Assembly: GCA_021779635.1 (NCBI GenBank)
Contig: JAJYAH010000543.1
Coordinates: 1 to 5,332 of the forward strand
Reading direction: 5' to 3'
DNA: 5,332 nucleotides
Origin: Pseudomonadota bacterium
GTDB lineage: Bacteria; Pseudomonadota; Alphaproteobacteria; Rhizobiales; Xanthobacteraceae
Positions 1-5,332 of the stretch are shown in pieces. Made by a program: the position numbers and the translations under genes. Numbering within the stretch: position 1 is the first letter of the stretch; each line of letters opens with the position of its first letter. The notes under the pieces are model-generated. The model did no database searches and was not told the DNA's origin. It was given only the letters and a program-made list of their open reading frames with translations.

Positions 1-14
1 CGATGGGTTCAAAA

Positions 15-29
15 GAACAAAATAGGAAC
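15..29. promoter_or_regulatory. Putative LexA (SOS) operator upstream of radA
   Basis: The bases read GAAC-AAAATAG-GAAC, a perfect direct repeat with a 7-bp spacer; on the other strand this is GTTC-CTATTTT-GTTC. Alphaproteobacterial LexA is known to bind the direct repeat GTTC-N7-GTTC, unlike the palindromic CTGT-N8-ACAG box of E. coli. The site lies 57 bp before the radA start, where an operator could block a promoter. An extra GTTC at 7-10 forms a small inverted repeat with the first GAAC. No convincing -35/-10 pair could be assigned, although TAGGAT (34-39) and TATGTA (47-52) are -10-like. The site might instead serve a divergent gene left of the window. Confidence 0.55.
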
Positions 30-86
30 TTTTTAGGATTTCATGCTATGTAGCGTCGCCCCACACGGAAAGCGACTCACCCCTCC

Positions 87-1548
<1,462 letters not shown>

Positions 1549-1550
<2 letters not shown>

Positions 1551-1576
1551 CCGGTTTCCACTTTTGGGGATCATGC
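1549..1576. repeat. Rhizobiales-type dispersed repeat (half element) overlapping the radA stop
   Basis: This 28-bp block starts with the palindrome AACCGGTT (1549-1556), continues with TCCACTTTT, and ends with GGGATCATGC (1567-1576). Its reverse strand reads GCATGATCC..., then AAAAGTGG, then AACCGGTT. That string closely resembles an abundant intergenic repeat in Bradyrhizobium, Mesorhizobium and relatives, recognised here from memory. In complete copies it is often one arm of a longer palindrome; no matching second arm is visible nearby, so this looks like a solitary half. It shares two bases with the radA stop codon. Confidence 0.5.
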
Positions 1577-1592
1577 ACTATACAACCCGCGC

Positions 1593-1618
1593 GGCCGGGG
1601 ATGACACGATTGCCGGCC
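1593..1618. other. GC-rich inverted repeat in the radA-cvpA gap
   Basis: GGCCGG at 1593-1598 pairs perfectly with CCGGCC at 1613-1618 around a 14-base loop. There is no T-run after it, so it is not a standard intrinsic terminator. It could reduce read-through from radA or be a chance pairing in GC-rich DNA. The rest of the gap (to 1707) shows no clear feature, only a weak promoter-like pair at TTTCCA (1555-1560) and TATACA (1579-1584), 18 bp apart, which could serve cvpA-purF. Confidence 0.25.
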
Positions 1619-1707
1619 TTGCGGGATGGGCCATATGACCCTCAGTTAGGGCGGCACCGACCATGCCGATTCGCGGTTTTGTACTTTGATGCGGACCTGA
1701 CCAGCCG

Positions 1708-2340
1708 ATGCCGATAACGATCCTCGATCTCGTCCTGCTCGCCGTGATGCTGATCTCCGGCCTGCTCGCGATGGTGCGCGGCTTCATGCGCGAGATCCTC
1801 TCCATCGCGGCCTGGGGCACCGCCGCGCTGGTCACGCTCTATGCGTTCGGGAAGCTGCTGCCGACCGCCAAGACCTATTTCAACAACGATACGGTCGCGA
1901 GCGTGGTCGTGGTCGCCGGCGTGTTCATCGCCACCCTGATCGTGGTTTCCATCATCACGGTGCGGATATCGGACATGATCCTGGATTCCCGGATCGGTGC
2001 GCTCGATCGCACCCTCGGATTCCTGTTCGGGCTGGCGCGCGGCCTGCTGATCGTTGTCGTCGCCTTCATGTTTTTCAGCTGGCTGGTGCCGGACAAGCAG
2101 CGGCCAGAATGGGTGACGGGGGCGAAATCCCGGGTGGTGCTGCAGGGAACCGGGGATTGGCTGATGTCGCTCTTGCCGGACGACCCCGAGAACACCATCT
2201 TGAAGAGATTCAAGAAGAATAAACCAGAAGATGAACAGACTGACACCGACTCGGCGGCAACGCCGGCCACCGGTGATGGCTACAGCAAGCCTGCCCGCGA
2301 CAGCCTGAAAAAGCTGATCGAGAAGCCCGCAGGACATTGA
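1708..2340 (+). CDS. cvpA: CvpA family inner-membrane protein
   Basis: A 210-residue integral membrane protein. Hydrophobic segments at about 4-22, 31-50, 64-85 and 106-126 predict four transmembrane helices. The family signature is visible at 98-113 (ALDRTLGFLFGLARGL). After the last helix comes a soluble region with a charged, low-complexity tail (about 165-210, rich in Lys, Asp, Glu and Pro). CvpA was named for a role in colicin V export in E. coli; family members are linked to envelope stress tolerance, and the molecular activity is not established. The ATG at 1708 leads straight into the first conserved helix. An ATG at 1689 meets a stop after three codons, and no strong Shine-Dalgarno is visible. 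purF follows after 23 bp, a conserved pairing that suggests one transcript. Confidence 0.93.
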   Translation: MPITILDLVLLAVMLISGLLAMVRGFMREILSIAAWGTAALVTLYAFGKLLPTAKTYFNNDTVASVVVVAGVFIATLIVVSIITVRISDMILDSRIGALDRTLGFLFGLARGLLIVVVAFMFFSWLVPDKQRPEWVTGAKSRVVLQGTGDWLMSLLPDDPENTILKRFKKNKPEDEQTDTDSAATPATGDGYSKPARDSLKKLIEKPAGH

Positions 2341-2352
2341 TACCAGGCCAAA

Positions 2353-2359
2353 AGAGAGG
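2353..2359 (+). promoter_or_regulatory. Ribosome binding site of purF
   Basis: AGAGAGG lies 4 bp before the ATG at 2364. It decides the start in favour of 2364 over the in-frame TTG at 2337, which overlaps the cvpA stop codon and has no comparable site. The spacing is slightly short. Confidence 0.55.
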
Positions 2360-2363
2360 CGCG

Positions 2364-3905
2364 ATGGACGAGATACAGAGCCCTTCCGGCGAGGCCGCAC
2401 AAAGCGAACTGAACCTCGGCGATCTGAACCTCGGCTTGCCTGATCTCGATCTGCTGGACTCCGATCTGGAAGGCGACACGTTGCGCGAGGAGTGCGGCGT
2501 GTTCGGCATCTTCGGCCACCCCGAGGCCGCCGCCATCACCGCGCTCGGGTTGCACGCCCTGCAGCATCGCGGCCAGGAGGCCGCAGGCATCGTCTCCTTC
2601 GACGGAACCCGATTTCACAGTGAACGCCGGCTCGGCCTCGTCGGCGACACCTTCTCCCGCCGCGAGGTAATCGAGCGCCTTCCCGGCAACACCGCCGTCG
2701 GCCACGTCCGCTACTCCACGACAGGTGCGACCATCCTGCGCAACGTGCAACCGCTGTTCGCCGAGCTCAATGCCGGCGGGTTCGCGGTCGGCCACAACGG
2801 CAATCTCACCAACGGGCTGACCTTGCGCCGCGAACTGGTGCGCAACGGCGCCATGATGCAATCCACCACCGACACCGAAGTGATCCTGCATCTGGTCGCG
2901 CAGTCCAAGCGCAACCGCTTCATCGACCGTTTCATCGAGGCCCTGCGCGCCATCGAAGGCGCCTACTCGCTGGTGTCGATGACCAACAAGAAGCTGATCG
3001 GCGCGCGCGATCCGCTCGGCATCCGCCCGCTGGTGCTCGGCGAACTCGACGGCTGTCCGATTCTCGCGTCGGAAACCTGCGCGCTCGACATCATCGGCGC
3101 GAAATACATCCGCGACATCGACCCCGGCGAAGTCATCGTTTTCGACGAGCAGGGCGCCCAGAGCCACAAGCCATTTCCGCCGATGCCGCCGCGGCCCTGC
3201 ATTTTCGAATACATCTATTTCGCGCGCCCGGATTCGATCGTCGGCGGCCGCTCGGTTTATGACGTTCGCAAGGCGATGGGCGCCGAACTCGCCCGCGAGA
3301 GCCATGTCGAGGCCGACGTGGTGGTCCCGGTGCCGGACTCCGGCGTGCCCGCCGCCCTCGGCTATTCCAGGGAATCCGGCGTGCCGTTCGAGCTCGGCAT
3401 CATCCGCAATCACTATGTCGGCCGCACCTTCATTCAGCCGACGCAAAGCGTGCGCGAACTCGGCGTGCGCATGAAGCATTCCGCCAACCGCGCGGCGATC
3501 GAGGGCAAGCGCATTGTGCTGATCGACGATTCGCTGGTGCGCGGCACCACCTCGAAGAAGATCGTGAAGATGATGCGCGACGCCGGCGCGCGCGAAGTGC
3601 ATTTCCGGATCGCCTCGCCGCCGATCACGCATCCGGATTATTACGGCATCGATACACCCGATCGCGCCGGGCTGCTGGCGGCGACCCATAACCTCGAAGA
3701 GATGCGCCGGCTGATCGGCGCGGATACGCTGGCGTTCCTGTCGGTCGATGGCATCTATCGCGCGATGGGCGAGCCCGGCCGCGACCCCGCGCATCCAAAA
3801 TTCACCGATCACTGTTTCACCGGCGACTATCCGACTCCACTCACCGACATGACCCAGACCGAGCCGCAGCCGCGGCAATTGTCGCTGCTGGCGGAAGCGA
3901 GCTGA
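2364..3905 (+). CDS. purF: Amidophosphoribosyltransferase (glutamine PRPP amidotransferase)
   Basis: A 513-residue cytoplasmic enzyme that makes 5-phosphoribosylamine from PRPP and glutamine, the first committed step of purine synthesis. The N-terminal class II glutamine amidotransferase domain has its nucleophile at Cys44 (EECGVFGIF), with HVRYST at 114-119, GHNGNL at 143-148 and Asp170. The phosphoribosyltransferase domain has the PRPP motif IVLIDDSLVRGTTS at 384-397. The 43 residues before Cys44 must be removed for Cys to become N-terminal; this leader is longer than the 11-residue propeptide of B. subtilis PurF and contains an acidic Leu-rich repeat. Of the four Fe-S ligands of the Bacillus enzyme, only two seem kept (Cys279, Cys484); the others align with Asp425 and Thr481, so a 4Fe-4S cluster is unlikely. 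cvpA lies just upstream; inverted repeats follow the stop. Confidence 0.97.
   Translation: MDEIQSPSGEAAQSELNLGDLNLGLPDLDLLDSDLEGDTLREECGVFGIFGHPEAAAITALGLHALQHRGQEAAGIVSFDGTRFHSERRLGLVGDTFSRREVIERLPGNTAVGHVRYSTTGATILRNVQPLFAELNAGGFAVGHNGNLTNGLTLRRELVRNGAMMQSTTDTEVILHLVAQSKRNRFIDRFIEALRAIEGAYSLVSMTNKKLIGARDPLGIRPLVLGELDGCPILASETCALDIIGAKYIRDIDPGEVIVFDEQGAQSHKPFPPMPPRPCIFEYIYFARPDSIVGGRSVYDVRKAMGAELARESHVEADVVVPVPDSGVPAALGYSRESGVPFELGIIRNHYVGRTFIQPTQSVRELGVRMKHSANRAAIEGKRIVLIDDSLVRGTTSKKIVKMMRDAGAREVHFRIASPPITHPDYYGIDTPDRAGLLAATHNLEEMRRLIGADTLAFLSVDGIYRAMGEPGRDPAHPKFTDHCFTGDYPTPLTDMTQTEPQPRQLSLLAEAS
2409..2435 (+). repeat. Short tandem repeat in the PurF leader coding sequence
   Basis: CTGAACCTCGGC occurs twice exactly (2409-2420 and 2424-2435), separated by GAT, which encodes LNLG-D-LNLG. 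A degenerate continuation follows (LPDLDLLDSDL), giving an acidic, Leu-rich stretch before the catalytic cysteine. Confidence 0.8.
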
Positions 3906-3933
3906 AGCGAAGCGTTGTGGCAACGGCAGCGTG

Positions 3934-4044
3934 CTCCCTCTCCCATAGGGAGAGGGTTGGGATGAGGGGTTACGGTCTCTCATAGTTCGCGCGCCCTCAC
4001 CCGATTTGCTTCGCAAATCGACCTTTCCCCGGCGGGGAGAGGTG
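3934..4044. repeat. Compound palindromic repeat between purF and the convergent gene
   Basis: Three hairpins lie in a row. First, CCCTCTCCC (3936-3944) and GGGAGAGGG (3948-3956) form a perfect 9-bp stem with loop ATA. Second, CGATTTGC (4002-4009) and GCAAATCG (4013-4020) form a perfect 8-bp stem with loop TTC. Third, 4022-4030 and 4034-4042 form a 9-bp stem with one T-G wobble and loop GGC. The outer arms can also pair with each other (3937-3944 with 4035-4042), as can TGAGGG (3963-3968) with CCCTCA (3994-3999). The design resembles REP/MITE-like intergenic elements common in Bradyrhizobiaceae. A small hairpin, CGTTG-TGG-CAACG (3913-3925), precedes it. With no T-run it is not a classic terminator, but it may separate the two converging transcripts. 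Confidence 0.75.
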
Positions 4045-4068
4045 AAGTGAGCCAACTTGCGGCGTATA

Positions 4069-4092
4069 GGTCCCGGCCTTCGCCGGGGCGAC
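4069..4092. repeat. Second short palindromic element, beyond the DUF1697 gene
   Basis: CCCGGC (4072-4077) and GCCGGG (4082-4087) form a 6-bp stem with loop CTTC, within the string GGTCCCGGCCTTCGCCGGGG (4069-4088). This motif recurs between genes in Bradyrhizobium-type genomes, as recalled rather than searched. It lies about 10 bp beyond the stop of the minus-strand gene and could act as its transcript-end hairpin, though no U-run follows on that strand. Confidence 0.5.
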
Positions 4093-4101
4093 TACCGAGA
4101 A

Positions 4102-4638
4102 TTACTCCGCCGCCATCGCATGCAGCGTCGTCACGGTCTTCCAGTTTCGCGTGGTGGCGCCGACGCCAAGGACTTTTTCAATCGCGCCGTTGGACAATTT
4201 GGTCTCGCCGTAATTGATCGGACAATTCAGATAAAGCTCGGCCCCGTTGAGCCGATACTGGTCGCGGGTGCCGGCCAGCGCATCGAGCCGGTCGAGCACA
4301 GGCTTGACCGGAGCCTTGCCCAGAAAGGTGACATGCAGCTTTGTCACGTCGATGCCCTTCTGCTTTAAAAAGGGATTCTCGGCGATGACTTTCTCCATGT
4401 CGCCAGCGCTTCGCAAGACGACCGTGACCGGCAGCCGCGTTTGCGCATCGATCGTCTGCTTGAGCGTTTGCGCCAGCTTGGCAGCGCTCGCACGCGATGC
4501 GAACACGATATTCCCGCTCTGGACATAGGTCCGGACATCATGCAATCCGAGGTTCTCGCAGGCCTGCCGCAACCAGTCCATCTTCAGCGAATTGCCGCCG
4601 ACATTGACACCCCGCAACATCGCAACATACACGGTCAT
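4102..4638 (-). CDS. DUF1697 domain protein, function unknown
   Basis: A 178-residue protein matching the DUF1697 family in length and landmarks. These are the N-terminal YVAMLRGVNVGGN (4-16), DVRTYVQSGNIVF (34-46), ENPF (87-90) and the C-terminal TTRNWKTVTTL (162-172). No signal peptide or membrane segment is visible, so it is probably cytoplasmic. The family has known structures but no established activity. The start at 4638 puts the conserved YVAMLRG directly after Met, as usual in the family; an in-frame ATG at 4686 would add 16 atypical residues. It is convergent to purF and divergent from the dehydrogenase. A hand count of 4141-4620 gives about 59% GC, against roughly 65-78% in sampled lines of the other genes, which suggests later acquisition. 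Confidence 0.9.
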   Translation of the reverse strand: MTVYVAMLRGVNVGGNSLKMDWLRQACENLGLHDVRTYVQSGNIVFASRASAAKLAQTLKQTIDAQTRLPVTVVLRSAGDMEKVIAENPFLKQKGIDVTKLHVTFLGKAPVKPVLDRLDALAGTRDQYRLNGAELYLNCPINYGETKLSNGAIEKVLGVGATTRNWKTVTTLHAMAAE

Positions 4639-4710
4639 ATCGAACCCGCTTGCCGAACGCTTTCGGACGTTTGATTTCCCCAGCATATCGTACCATAAAT
4701 GCCCGCGATC
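4639..4710. promoter_or_regulatory. Divergent intergenic region, likely promoters of both flanking genes
   Basis: Both flanking genes begin here in opposite directions, so any promoters must lie in these 72 bp or overlap the genes. A weak plus-strand pair is TTGATT (4671-4676) and CATAAA (4694-4699), 17 bp apart with four of six matches each. It would start transcription only a few bases before the ATG at 4711. An inverted repeat CCGAA-CGCT-TTCGG (4653-4666) lies just upstream of the minus-strand start. No clear Shine-Dalgarno is seen for either gene. Confidence 0.35.
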
Positions 4711-5332
4711 ATGACCCTTCCCCTCGCCTCCCGTATCGCTCTGGTGTCCGGCGCCTCGCGCGGCATCGGCTACGCCACCGCGCGCGCGCTGGCGAAGGCT
4801 GGCGCGCATGTGGTTGCGGTGGCGCGAACCCAAGGCGGCCTCGAGGAGCTGGATGACGAGATCCGCAAGGACGGCGGCAGTGCGACACTGGTGCCCCTCA
4901 ACCTGACCGACTTCGACGGCATCGCCCGCCTCGGCGCCGCGCTGCATGAACGCCATGGCAAGCTCGACATTCTGGTCGGCAATGCCGGCGTCGCCGGCCC
5001 TTCCTCGCCACTCGGCCACATCGAATTGAAACCGTGGAACGACGTGATGGCCGTCAATGTGACGGCGAACTTTCAGTTGATCCGCTGCATGGAGCCGCTG
5101 CTCAGGAAGTCCGACGCCGGCCGCGCGGTGTTCGTCACCTCCGGTGTCGCGAACAAGGCCAGCGCCTATCTTGGTCCCTACGCCGCCTCGAAAGCAGCAC
5201 TCGAGACGCTGGTGCGGGTCTGGGCCCATGAGACCGCCATCACGCCGATCCGCGCCAACCTGTTCAATCCCGGCCCGATCCGGACGCGGATGCGCGCGAC
5301 CGTGTTTCCCGGCGAAGATCCGTTGACGCTCG
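4711..5332 (+). CDS. Short-chain dehydrogenase/reductase (SDR), 3' end cut off by the window
   Basis: The first 207 residues of a classical SDR, a soluble NAD(P)-dependent oxidoreductase; a full protein of about 240-250 residues is expected. Seen in order are the Rossmann cofactor motif SGASRGIG (13-20, with Ser in place of the usual Thr), Asn-Ala-Gly at 91-93, the active-site Asn116, Ser144, Tyr157 and Lys161 (YAASK), and the post-catalytic NPGPIRTRM (186-194). The second beta strand ends in VAR (37-39); Arg39 and the lack of an acidic residue there hint at NADP, but this is an inference. The substrate cannot be told. The start at 4711 gives a typical N-terminus; an in-frame ATG at 4699 would add four residues. 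Its high GC matches radA and purF rather than the DUF1697 gene next to it. Confidence 0.93.
   Translation, partial: MTLPLASRIALVSGASRGIGYATARALAKAGAHVVAVARTQGGLEELDDEIRKDGGSATLVPLNLTDFDGIARLGAALHERHGKLDILVGNAGVAGPSSPLGHIELKPWNDVMAVNVTANFQLIRCMEPLLRKSDAGRAVFVTSGVANKASAYLGPYAASKAALETLVRVWAHETAITPIRANLFNPGPIRTRMRATVFPGEDPLTL

Noticed and set aside
1689..1700. Three-codon ATG...TGA frame just before cvpA
   Set aside because: Too short to judge; ATG triplets followed by a stop are frequent by chance.
2337..2363. TTG start for purF that overlaps the cvpA stop
   Set aside because: It would add nine unconserved-looking residues, while the ATG at 2364 has a Shine-Dalgarno and gives a normal beginning.
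3934..3956. Classical Rho-independent terminator for purF
   Set aside because: The stem is strong, but it is followed by TTGGGATG rather than a T-run, and it is part of a larger repeat.
2280..4055. 591-codon minus-strand frame across purF
   Set aside because: It mirrors the third-position GC bias of purF and runs through the palindromic repeats; the translation has no known motif and purF itself is certain.
4639..5229. Extension of the DUF1697 frame upstream (375 codons in total)
   Set aside because: The extra part is antisense to the dehydrogenase and unlike the family; the family N-terminus starts at 4638.

Overview
The window looks like a piece of chromosome from a GC-rich alphaproteobacterium of the Bradyrhizobium / Rhodopseudomonas / Afipia group (Nitrobacteraceae). 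Three things point there: the protein sequences, the gene order radA - cvpA - purF - short-chain dehydrogenase, and short palindromic repeats of a kind familiar from Rhizobiales genomes. The genus is inferred from memory of these families; no database search was possible.

Layout. Bases 1-86 are the leader of radA and hold an exact GAAC-N7-GAAC, the form of the alphaproteobacterial LexA (SOS) operator. radA (87-1550, +) encodes a complete recombination/repair ATPase. A 157-bp gap (1551-1707) starts with a 28-bp Rhizobiales-type repeat that overlaps the radA stop codon, followed by a GC-rich hairpin. cvpA (1708-2340, +) encodes a four-helix inner-membrane protein and is followed after 23 bp by purF (2364-3905, +), the first committed enzyme of purine synthesis. 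cvpA and purF are very likely cotranscribed. The 196-bp convergent gap (3906-4101) is almost entirely inverted repeats. A DUF1697 gene (4638-4102, -) of clearly lower GC follows. Its start faces, across 72 bp, the start of a short-chain dehydrogenase/reductase gene (4711 to beyond the window end, +).

How the genes relate. radA belongs to homologous recombination repair, and the putative LexA site fits that role. cvpA-purF is a widespread pairing and represents purine supply. The DUF1697 gene and the dehydrogenase have no evident link to either pathway. The DUF1697 gene, with opposite strand, lower GC and repeats on its 3' side, looks like a later insertion into an otherwise conserved block.

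No phage genes, transposases, CRISPR, tRNA or rRNA were seen. Most of the window is ordinary core genome. The points most worth a second look are the putative SOS box in front of radA, the PurF leader and partly missing iron-sulfur ligand set, and the repeat elements sitting at gene ends.
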